Shown: piece by piece, positions 1 to 9,856 of the stretch
How positions within the stretch are numbered: position 1 is the first letter of the stretch
Layout: each line of letters starts with the position of its first letter
NCBI GenBank assembly: GCA_015501595.1
Contig: JADNRX010000109.1
Location: 62,001 to 126,000 of the forward strand
Direction of reading: 5' to 3'
Source: Hymenopellis radicata
Taxonomy: Eukaryota; Basidiomycota; Agaricomycetes; Agaricales; Physalacriaceae
DNA length: 64,000 nt
Notes under the pieces: generated by a model
The model's database searches: none
The model's input: only the letters and a program-made list of their open reading frames with translations
What the model was told of the DNA's origin: nothing
Translations under genes and position numbers: made by a program

Positions 1-57
1 GCATCCTCCGAGGCCGAGTCGTTGGATGATCTTCCAGATATTTCTGAGCACTGGTAG
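1..57 (+). CDS. 3' end of an upstream gene (partial)
   Basis: The first 19 codons of frame 1 read as a serine- and acid-rich tail (ASSEAESLDDLPDISEHW) closed by TAG at 55-57. The composition looks like the acidic C-terminus of a coding exon rather than random sequence. Nothing upstream is visible, so no family can be named. It could be chance, since 18 codons are few. Confidence 0.25.
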   Translation, partial: ASSEAESLDDLPDISEHW

Positions 58-610
58 TTTCAGTATGCTCAATGTCGTAGAGGTCTACATGGTCATTCAT
101 GCGTTGTCGCGAATGAGCCCGCTCCTTTGGAGGCACACGAGCGTCGCGTGAAGAGCGTTCCTGTCTATCGGAATGATGATAGCGCGTCTGATCGCGATGA
201 GGGTTCGAGACATGAGATTCCGAAGGATCCGCGCAGCCCACGGGAGACGGGGGCGTGAAGAAGTTGCCTTCGTTCTCATGTCAAGCGCGTTTATTATCTT
301 TATGGCAAATTGTTTCATGTGCCGACGCGATATCGATGCGCGCCGTTCTTCGAGTCTAGTTGAGACACTGGGAGGCAGGGCATGAGTGGCATAGTGCATC
401 AATGAAAGAACACCTACAAGTTTTCCAAGTTAGAATATTTGGTTACAACGCAAGGCGTGATTCTGCCAAGTCCAACAGCTGGTTTGAAAAAGAGAGTGCT
501 CGGCAACTGCCGAACCGGTCCTTTCACGACTGTCACGAAGATAACCTACGATCACTCAATCCTTTGACTGCCTTGAAAGGACGTGTTGTCTTTACTTGGT
601 CATTACCACT
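58..610. other. Intergenic, no gene supported
   Basis: Only short overlapping frames without domain character occur here. The right-hand part, just before the ATG at 611, must hold the promoter and leader of the first Hsp70-like gene. No clear TATA box, tRNA or repeat was recognised. Confidence 0.5.
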
Positions 611-3058
611 ATGACTTGGCGCGAACCCTACCACGGAACCCGCCGCAAACTTGTTCTTGCCTTTGATCTCGGCACTACCTTCAGTGGAGTCTCATTCAGG
701 TGCGCATTTAACCTGCTATTCCAACTCAAATGCTCAGTGCGCCTACGTCAATAGCGTCTTAGACCCAGGACTCGTCCCAAAGATCCAGGGTGTAACAAAG
801 TGCACAGAGCGCACCCTTTTGTTCAAGCTCGTTTCTGACGTAGTCTGAGATAGGTTTCCTGCACAAGAACACTTCGGGGGCGACGCCAAAATACCAACCA
901 TTGTCTACTATGACCACCGCGGGACTGCTAGGGCCTTTGGAGCTGAGGCATTGATGCCGTCCATCGTGGAGGCGGCAGAGGAGAAGGGTTGGACCAAATA
1001 CGAAGAGTATGTTTCAGATTTCTGGCACTTCAGATTTACACAGTCAACATACTTGGAGCTAATAGGTTCAAGCTGCACCTGTCCTCGGCGTCCCAGAGAA
1101 ACAATACTACATCGCTGCCTCCCCTTCCACCGGGAATAGATATCGTCACGCTCTTTGCCGATTTCTATGCGTACTTGTTTGAATGTGCTAAAACGTTCAT
1201 CCAAGACTCCCGTCACGACGGAATCAGCTTTTGGAACTCGATATCTAACGATATCGAGTTCGTTCTGAGTCACCCGAACGGATGGGAAGGTATCCAGCAA
1301 ACTAGGATGCGCCAAGCAGCTGCAATGGCTGGCCTAGTTCCCGGCGATATAGAGGGATACAAGAGGATACACCTAGTAACCGAAGGAGAGGCCAGTCTTC
1401 ACTTTTGTATTCAACAAGGCCTCGCGTCTCGAATTCGTGTGAGCATTCTTCATGCCCCTTCATCTTCATTGGACGTTCAGCATGGCTTCAGGAGAACGAA
1501 GGCGTGATCGTCGTTGATGCTGGCGGTGGAACCGTCGACATCAGCACTTACACCGGAGTTCCTTCGACTCGGGCCGACAGCATGGCCTTCGAAGAGATTG
1601 CTTCCCCTCAATGTCTGTCGAGATATCTATCTTGGTCCGCCTTCCTGATCTTCTTCTGAAGGCAACTTCGTCGGTTCTGTTTTCGTGACTCGCCGAGCTA
1701 AAGAGTTCTTCAAAGGTCGGTCCGGATTCTATGTGTGTGGTGAGGCATTGACCAATCTTTCTCAGTCCTGCTGGCGGGCTCCCGGTTTATCGACGATGTC
1801 GATTACATCGCAGAATGCTTTGACAAGACAACGAAGCTACTTGTCCGTAATGACACGGAGGCTGCTTATATCAAGTTTGGTAAGATGCGTGATCGTGATG
1901 CTGCACTAGACATCCGCAACGGTTCATTGAAAATATCCGGGTAAGTCTGCCTTCGATGGAGCTTCTACTTCAAGTCACCGTGATATGCAGATCACGAGCG
2001 ACTAGCTTTTTCGAACCCTCGATCTCGTCTATCATCCAGGTTATTGACCAGCAACGGTTTTCCGCTACGAAAACAGTCTCAGTGAGCGATGTATTCAGTC
2101 GTGGAATTGAAAGTTATCTCATATATGATGTAGACTGTGTTCTTGGTTGGTGGCTTTGCTGCTAGTGACTGGCTTCATTCGCGGCTTAAGAGGCATCTCA
2201 GTCCTCTTGGACTTTCGTTTTGCCGCCCCGACAGTCATGTGTCGGTCCTCCCTCTATTCCCGTAATGTGCTCATGACTGATTTTCGACTCAGAAACAAAG
2301 CTGTTGCCGATGGAGCTATCTCGTTTTATCTCGATCACGTCGTAGCTGCTCGAATATCTCGCTACAACTACGGTGTCGACATGTACAACGTGTACAATGA
2401 TCAGAAAACCGAGCACGTTCGCCGAAAACATAAGACTTTCGTGGACGAAAGCGGTGTACTCTGCCTGGGTGACCAGTACGAGGTTATACTTCCCAAGGTG
2501 TGGGGTCCGAATCCACGTCTAGTATTGTACTCACCCGACTCGAGAACACTAAAGTGTACGAGGACAAAGAATTCCGAGCCTCTTTCTGGCATCATCGAAA
2601 ATCTCTGGACCGGTTATCTGATGTCACTCTCGATATCTTATATTACACTGGAACGAGAAAGAACCCTCGGTGGAGGGACGAAGAATCGGATGGTCTGCGA
2701 ACCAAGCTTATCAGATTCCAACGCTGACAGGTTTTGCAGACGTATATCCCGCCTTGTGTACAGTGACCGCCAATACGCGAGAAGCGGCTAAAGGCCTGCA
2801 GATGAAGCGCCGAAGAGATAACAACGAACCTTATTTCACACTTAACTACGACATCATCTTGATTTTTGGTCGCACTGAGCTAAAGGCCCAAGTGGCGTGG
2901 AAGGAGCATGTACGTATTCGTATCTCGAGTTAAACGCGTTCTAATGGTTTGACAGGGCGTCGAGAAAAGGTTGGACTCAAAATTGCTTCATGAGCTACTA
3001 CTAACTACTCGTCATCGATAGGGGACCCGCTTGGATTGTGTACGAACAGAACCTTTGA
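611..3058 (+). CDS. Hsp70-like ATPase, HSPA12 type (copy A)
   Basis: Divergent Hsp70-superfamily ATPase of the HSPA12 kind, which keeps the actin-like nucleotide-binding fold but lacks the canonical substrate domain; a cytosolic role is inferred. Exon 1 (611-699) carries phosphate-1 motif LAFDLGTTFSGVSF about 16 residues from the start. Later exons give phosphate-2 VVDAGGGTVDIS (near 1510) and adenosine motif VFLVGGFAAS (near 2140). About ten short GT-AG introns join in frame. The one near 1614 starts at CAAT|GTCTGT, which restores PQC-NFVGSVFV and has an exact counterpart in copy B. The last exon ends EKR-GPAWIVYEQNL and TGA at 3056-3058. The paralog at 6625-9108 aligns along the whole length, supporting the model. 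It converges on the coiled-coil gene at 3131 with a gap of about 70 bp. No frame break was found. Family call is firm; client and pathway are unknown. Confidence 0.85.
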
Positions 3059-3130
3059 CTTTGGATTCATACCGAGAGTATCATTGATTAATCTACAAGT
3101 ATGGTACAGAGTAAAATACATCGCAATTGA

Positions 3131-4677
3131 CTAATTCTGCACTTCTGCGAGAGTTGCATACAGCAATACAGATGCCTTGCCCAGAATAACCTCGGCCGGA
3201 GCGTTGGAATCTGCGATTATGGTTGTACCTCGAAGTCCTAGTTTCGTCGAAAGCGCCACTTCTAACCCTGTTTCGACATTTTCAGCATTCTCGTCTATCA
3301 TGGTGTTGGCATCGAAGGCGGAACCCGGACTAGGCAAATAAACAGACAAGTCCTGCGAAGTGATGCCTTCACCCATGGCTCGATCAACTTTGGTCAGGAG
3401 AGTTGTAAAGTCCAAGACGTTCTTGCCAAAAGTCAATTTGAACTCTTCCTTGTCCATACGACGCCCAGAGAAACGCAAAATCCGAATGACTTTGCTTATG
3501 ATGGTGCGAGCGTGCAAGACCTCGGGGTTTTCGGAGAATCCGTACTTGTTCTGAGCCCTCGTCAGAGCGCGCCATCGCCCCGATACGGCAGGATCTGTTC
3601 GAGTGATGAGTACAGACTGAGGAAGTACAAGTGCGAAACAGACGGACTGGTGGTTTGCATTCCTTTATAGAGGTACAGAAGCATTTCATGGCGGACAGGG
3701 TCCATGTCCCACGAGTTGATGGACTCCGCGGCAACGTTGGCAAAGACGGACTGGATAACTTCCTGCAGCACGCACGCTTGCACGTCCTTGTCCTCTGAGC
3801 GCAACAGAGCCAAGATTCTGTCATCGTAACATCCGTGCAATTTTCCTGCTAGAGTCGTGGATGGTGACGCGTCTTCCTTTGCCAGAACAGAGTCTGTGAT
3901 AAGAGCGGCAGTCTGGAAGAGTTCGTTATTAAGGGATTGGACAAGATGGAGAACTTCGGCGCAGGAATACACGTCGGCTTTGGAAAGGAAAGCTTGTGCG
4001 CTCTGCAGCTCTTGGGCGCGAATATCAAGTAAGCGGCGGTCATCCTGCCGGAGAGCTTGCTCTGTCTCTAGAGCATGACGCGCGGTGCGGTAATGGGCAT
4101 CTAATGCGGACGTTTGTTCCTTGAGATTCTGTATATAACGGCTAGCCATGTGCAGCTTCCTCCGAAGGTCCTGATTCTGATGCTCCAGATCAGAGGGCGC
4201 TTGTGGAGCAGCCGGTGAAGGACGTCGTTCGATGGCATCGCTCTCAATGTCATCGCGTTTTCGTTTATGCCTGCCTCTATATCCTCTATGTGGTGGCCAA
4301 GCTTCCGACGAGTTCTCGGGAATGGAGTCAGGCTTATCTGTTTCCTGAGCACCAGATGTGTCGGCAGTGTTAGGGCCTGATTCTGATGGGACGAGGTGCT
4401 CGACGTGAGAATCGGATGGAATCTTTGACGAAGGCGGAGAGCGGCATTCGGATGGGGCTGATTTTTCGAATGGCGTCGGGCAAGGTGTGGAACGGTTCAA
4501 ATCGGCCTGGGGCTGAAGGACCTGAGAAGGCACCGTCGTCTGGGCATTGCCATGATAACGAGAGTCGACTGGGACAAGAGAAAATGCAGCAGGGCCACTG
4601 CTCGACTCCGGAACCACGCTCGGCGCTTGGTCGTATCCTTTCTGATTATCATGAAGGCCACTAGCCTCCAAAGACAT
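3131..4677 (-). CDS. Coiled-coil protein of unknown family (copy A)
   Basis: Two-exon gene. Exon 1 runs from ATG at 4677 to about 3650. A short intron starting at a weak GTCCGT donor removes an in-frame stop and restores GRWRALTRAQNKYGF, which matches the paralog's GRWRALTRSCSKYR. The first 150 residues are Ser/Pro/Glu-rich and probably disordered, with a basic stretch HKRKRDD that could be a nuclear signal. Residues about 165-235 form a predicted coiled coil (LEHQNQDLRRKL and similar). The C-terminal domain is conserved with the next gene: the phrase DRAMGEGITSQDLSVY here reads DRAMNEGITSQEVAVA there. I do not recognise the domain. It lies tail to tail with the Hsp70-like gene on its left and head to tail with its paralog. 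A link to Hsp70 is inferred only from neighbourhood. Confidence 0.65.
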
Positions 4678-4920
4678 TAGGTCTCTCCAACTGAAATTAG
4701 AGGGATAAACGAAGCAGAAAAACGGTGCACCATACTTACTGGATTGCGGTACGAGGCGGTACGGGACGGCGTTTGTATGATGGTGGACGTCTGACTCTGA
4801 AAGACTCGGTCACATGATTCACACCAAAGCCAGAACGAAGCTGAATACACTGCGAAGTATTACTACCATAGCGATATATTTTGTCGCTACACGATATACT
4901 GAAAACCATTGCCTATCACG
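4678..4920. other. Spacer between the two coiled-coil paralogs
   Basis: 243 bp between the start of copy A and the end of copy B, both on the minus strand. It must hold the copy A promoter and the copy B 3' UTR. No ORF is convincing. Confidence 0.5.
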
Positions 4921-6523
4921 TCACAAGGACATAAGCTCGGAGAAAAGCAGAACAGTAGGCTTCAATATTATGTTGAGTTCGGTTTCGTTCATGTTTCCAT
5001 CAATTACGGTGCGTGTATGCAAGCCCAAGGCAGTGGTACAAGCCACTCTCTGTTCGTCATCAACCATGTTATCGTTTCCTTCCGTCCGCATGAGTTCAGA
5101 AATGTAGAGGTCGCCTGTCGAAGTATGGGCAACGGCAACTTCTTGCGAAGTTATACCCTCGTTCATTGCTCGATCCAGTTTGATCAGTCGTTCTGCCATG
5201 ACTTCAACCCGCTCAGAATATCGTTCGCGGATCATCTCCTCTCCGTGTTCGAGAGACCAGCCGGCAACTTGAAGGATGTTCCATAACCGTGGCAATAGGG
5301 CATGAACAAATATTCGTTTGGGGGATTCCGTGCCACACCTGTATTTACTGCAGCTTCGTGTTAACGCTCGCCATCGTCCAGCAATAGCGACAACATCTGT
5401 GACAAGATTTCGTTATATTGGAGGCGAAAAGGGAAACCGAAAGCTTACTAGATTCCCTTATACGGGCGTAGAGATCTTTCAAGCCCTGGTTGTAAGGGGC
5501 GTCACCCAATACCCAATGTTGCAGAAAGTCGTCGCACAAGCGTGTCATCGAGGCTTGTAGGGCGGTCTGGAGTACCTCTCCTTTGGATTCATTTGACGTG
5601 CGTAGGAGGTGCGCAAATTGTTCACCGATCAGGGAGATAACGTTACGTTCGGCTTCAAGATAAGTGGGTGATGTCCGAGAAATGGCGTGTTCCACTACCG
5701 AGTCAAGAAATAAGTCAGTCAAAGTGGAGGAGACCTGGACCATCTCGTCGTTGAGACCATCCAAGATCTCTTTGACATCAGCGCAGGATAGCTGGTCGGC
5801 TTTGGTGAGATACGTCTGTGCATGCTCGAGCTCTCGGGCACGAGTGTCCGAAAGATGGCGATCCTCTCGACGGCTGTTCTGCTCGTGCTCCAAAGCAGCG
5901 CGAGCACGGGAAAGGCTAGCTTTGGCATCGTCTAGTTCTCGCTGCAGCATTTGGTTTTGACGGTGAACTTCCGACACGCCACCCATCAGCCTCTCCTTCT
6001 CTCTCGACTGCGGTTCCGGTCGATGGGACAAAGGGTTGTGACGACGTTTCCGCATCTCATGACCCGAATGTTCATCTCTTCTTGTCCCGTCGGACTGGTT
6101 CCAAGCGTGATTAGGTCCGTAATTGTCGCGTTTAATACGGGTAGATAGCTTGGGAGGTAGATGGTTGGATGACTGTGCACTGGTAGAGCAAATTGCGAGT
6201 TCGTCGTCCGACGACGAGTCATAGAGAACGATGGGGGTAGGCTCGCGATTCATGTCTAGCTCGGGGCGGGCAGCATCTAAAGTCATGCGGACACCGCGTT
6301 CCGCGTCTAATTTCGTTGCGATGGACGTGTCCTGTTCCTTGAGCAGAGGAGTCGGCAGTTCACTTCCAGAGGCAGTCTCCGGTTCCATAATAGGGTCCGC
6401 AGAGGGCTCATGCTTCGACGCATCTGGCTGTTCGTTGGAGGTGGCGCCCGTGATTTTTTGCATAAGATGCAGTGCAAACATGGCTGACTGTGAAGTCAGC
6501 TTGTTATCGAGAAATTTCCACAA
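4921..6523 (-). CDS. Coiled-coil protein of unknown family (copy B)
   Basis: Paralog of 3131-4677. Exon 1 begins at ATG 6523. The first 150 residues are Pro/Ser/Glu-rich with an acidic cluster (LYDSSSDDELA). A heptad-rich coiled coil follows at about 180-250 (REKERLMGGVSEVHRQNQML, then ASLSRARAALEHEQNSR). An intron beginning GTAAGC near 5460 joins ARIRES to NVVAIAGRWRALTR. The C-terminal domain ends FSELMSL at 4921. Only the coiled coil and C-terminal domain are well conserved with copy A; the N-terminal low-complexity part has diverged. It is divergent from Hsp70-like copy B, with only 101 bp between the two start codons. Function unknown; no enzyme motif seen. Confidence 0.65.
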
Positions 6524-6624
6524 AAAGACTGCGAATACCTTTGATGGTGGTGGACCGTGGTCGTGGTCAAAGCTTGAGGATGTGTATGTAATACACGGGG
6601 GATCGCGTCTTTTCTTGAACCACC
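6524..6624. promoter_or_regulatory. Putative bidirectional promoter
   Basis: Only 101 bp separate the ATG of coiled-coil copy B (minus, 6523) from the ATG of Hsp70-like copy B (plus, 6625). Both genes must use this interval and adjoining sequence for initiation, so coupled expression is plausible. No heat-shock element or TATA box was confidently recognised. Confidence 0.45.
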
Positions 6625-9108
6625 ATGACGACCACTACTCGAGAGGCATATTGTGGCACGCGTCGAAAGCTCATTCTGGCTTTTGACCTTGGAACCACCT
6701 TCAGCGGTGTTTCTTACGCGCAAGTCAACAGATTTCTGTCAAAGTGTCTTTCACTCACGGCTTGTGCAGCGTCTTGGATCCCGGTATCGTTCCCGAAATT
6801 AAGGGCGTCACAAGGTCAGGCATAGCTCTTGCAAAAGAAATATCTTGCTGACGCGTCGGAGGACAGGTTTCCCTCACAGGAAAACGTCGGGAGTAACGCG
6901 AAGATTCCCACCATTATGTACTACGATAAAGGCGGTAACGTGCAAGCAATTGGGGCTGAGGCACTTAAAGAGAGTGTCATCGAAATGGCAGACGAGAACG
7001 ATTGGTTCAAATGCGAAGGGTATGCACTGGTGTTATCTATGAAGTTTGTCCTCACGACGCGTCTTACAGATTCAAGCTTCATTTGCGTCCAGAGACAGCC
7101 TCAGATGGCACTCCCCTCTCTCCATTACCTCCCGGGAAGGCCGTTCTCGACTTATTCACGGATTTTTACGCGTATGTATTCGATTGCGCCAAGACTTTCA
7201 TCCTAGAATCCCAAGCTAGCGCTGCGACGTTCTGGGACTCGGTCAAAGATGAGATTGACTTCGTTCTGACGCATCCGAACGGCTGGGAAGGCATTCAACA
7301 AGGCAGGATGCGCCAAGCTGCTGTAAACGCAGGCCTAGTGACAGCTGAGCGCAGTCAGCAAGCAATACGCTTCGTGACTGAGGGTGAAGCCAGCTTGCAC
7401 TTCTGCATCAGTCATGGGCTTTCAAAGCATATAAGGGTAAGTTCGATTTATCGTGAGCCACCTGTACGCGTCGAAGATGCTGATACATATGCTTCATAGG
7501 CTGGTGAAGGTGTAGTCATTGTCGATGCAGGCGGAGGAACTGTCGACATCAGCGCTTACACGCCAGTATCGGAGGAGGGCTCTCAGTTATTGTTTGAAGA
7601 GATTGCTGCGCCCCAATGTTTGTGATGCTTCCTTCTTGATTCTCCTTCTCAAAGATCACAGGTCACTTTACGGGTTCCATGTTTGTAACGACTCGCGCAA
7701 AGCTATTCTTGGCTGGTAATGTTCCACGCGCTTTCGAATTTTCGGGACTGATACATCTCAAGAGAAACTGAAGGACTCCCGGTTCCTCACGGAGGTGGCG
7801 AACATGGCCGAAGTCTTCGATAAGACCACAAAGCTCCGTTTTAATGATCTGAACGAGATTCAATACATCCGGTTTGGTACTATGCGTGACAAGGATGTCG
7901 CAGTCAACATTGCGCGTGGACAGCTCAAGCTGTCTGGGTCAGTATCTGGAAACTGTTCATAATACATTGCTCACTTATATTTTTCAGTGAGGAAGTTGCA
8001 AGTTTCTTCGAACCCTCGGTATCATCGATCATCCAGGTTGTAGACGAGCAACGCCTGGCCTGTAAGAATACTGTTTCGGTAAGAAGTGTCTGATATCTAT
8101 TCTCCCTGATTCTGACGCCCATCAGGCTGTCTTCTTAGTAGGCGGTTTTGCGGCAAGTTACTGGCTATTCGAAAAGCTGAAGGACCACTTGGGTCCCCTT
8201 GGAATATCATTTTCGCGACCTGATAGTCACGTGTGAGTCGACAACTATCTGTCCTGAAAGTGACAACTCCTGACACTCATGTAGGAGTAAGGCAGTTGCT
8301 GACGGGGCGGTTTCCTTCTACTTGGATCGTTCGGTGGGAGCCCGTATTGCCAAATACACCTATGGAGTCAGTTGCAATGTCCTGTACAATGAAGGAAACA
8401 AGGACCACCTAGATCGCAAGGCGAAATTGTACATGGACACTGCGGGTCACATGAGAGTGCCACTGTCTTTCGGTGTCATTCTTCCCAAGGTCAGCTACTA
8501 TGCCTTCGTGCTTCGGTTTCGGCAGATGTTCAATGTCTATACGCAGAACACCAAGGTTTCTGAAGTTCAGGAATTTCGCGAACCGTTTCACCAGAGCAAT
8601 GAGGTACTCTCGAAGCTGCATTCTATACAGTCGGTATGATATATTACACTTGAAGGAGGCCCCTCTGACGGATCTGGCAGGATATTTTATATTATAAGGG
8701 TTCCCTGTCACATCCAAAATGGATCGATGTCGAACCTGGTAAGGCACTTGCATATTCTCTACAATTCCTATAGTCATGCTCCTTCAGATATGTTTCCTTC
8801 TGTATGCATCGTCACTGCAGACACCAGTAAAGCCGCAAAATCATTGCCGTTAAAACGTCGAGCGGATGGCAAGCCCTACTTCGTGCTCAACTACGATATC
8901 ATACTCCTCTTTGGTGGTACTGAAATAACCGCACAAGTGGCGTGGAAGGAGAAGGTATGCGTTCCCGTACGTCCTATCACTTGCAACTGAGAACTGTGTC
9001 CATTGCGCAGGGAGTCGAGAAACGGTGAGCAGGCACAAACCTTACTCAAATGTCTTTTCGCTAATGCTCGGCTCCAGAGGACCCGCCAGAATCGTGTATG
9101 GGGCCTGA
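6625..9108 (+). CDS. Hsp70-like ATPase, HSPA12 type (copy B)
   Basis: Full-length paralog of 611-3058. The N-terminus gives LILAFDLGTTFSGVSY, followed by VVDAGGGTVDISAY-like phosphate-2 sequence across the junction near 7500 and the adenosine motif VFLVGGFAASYW near 8130. Intron positions match copy A, including the one after PQC near 7617. Intron 1 (6720-6769) appears to be GC-AG: splitting at TAC GC|GCAAGT and rejoining at CAG|CGTC restores VLDPGIVPEIKGVTR, aligned with copy A. The last exon reads EKR-GPARIVYGA and TGA at 9106-9108. No disabling change was found. The predicted role is nucleotide-dependent chaperone-like activity in the cytosol, but HSPA12-type proteins have few defined clients. 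It shares a 101-bp promoter interval with the divergent coiled-coil gene. Confidence 0.85.
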
Positions 9109-9856
9109 TTCAACCTTGTAGCTCGCTCGTCCTCATCTGCATTTTCTATTTCTCATTAAAGCTCGGTGATACTGTATTCTTAAGTATAATGATCTCTTCT
9201 ATGACAGATAGATTGATAGATATGTCGCGCTATGTCAAATGATTATGTTGAGAGGATTGGCAGACAATCAAGGGCCGGCCCGTTTGCGGTTACCAAATTT
9301 GATCGGCGTTCAACTGTCTATCTGACGCGACGAGCCACCCAATTTTGCTCCCAATCCCCCATTTCTCTTGCGATACCGACTTTGGAAACCGTTCTCCACG
9401 TATGTCGCCCTCAAAAGCGGCGGTATGTTTTATGGTGCCCGTTCTGCTGAGAAATCTCTAATCTGGTTCCGCGGCAGGCCTCGTCGCGCATACAGGCTGG
9501 CGTGCACAGCGCGAAACAGTCCAACGGCGATGAAGTTCAGTTCATTGGCATGAAAGGTTTCAGATAGGCGTGCCGAGTAAAGAGCTACTCTGACAACGAT
9601 TGCAGCTTCCGCGTCGGTCAGTGTCTCCAGTACGGGATCTCCGCGAAAGGCGATCCGCCCTACAAAAGGCTCAACGGCTGGGAAGCAGCCTTTGCATCGT
9701 ACCAACTCGGACTCAGACTACGATATGTTAGAAGAAAGTAAGCGTAGGCCCATCTGCGACGTCGGGGTCTAACAGTCTTCCAGGCGATACCGATCCCGAC
9801 AAACCAATTCCAGTAGCTCGTCCGGTGTCACACCTCTGAAAAGGAGGTTCTACAAG
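9109..9856. other. Intergenic, no gene supported
   Basis: 748 bp between Hsp70-like copy B and the first exon assigned to the RdRP. Short frames show no domain features. An additional 5' exon of the RdRP could lie near 9720-9860, because open sequence ending in LKRRFYKMTVED runs into the chosen ATG. Confidence 0.45.
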
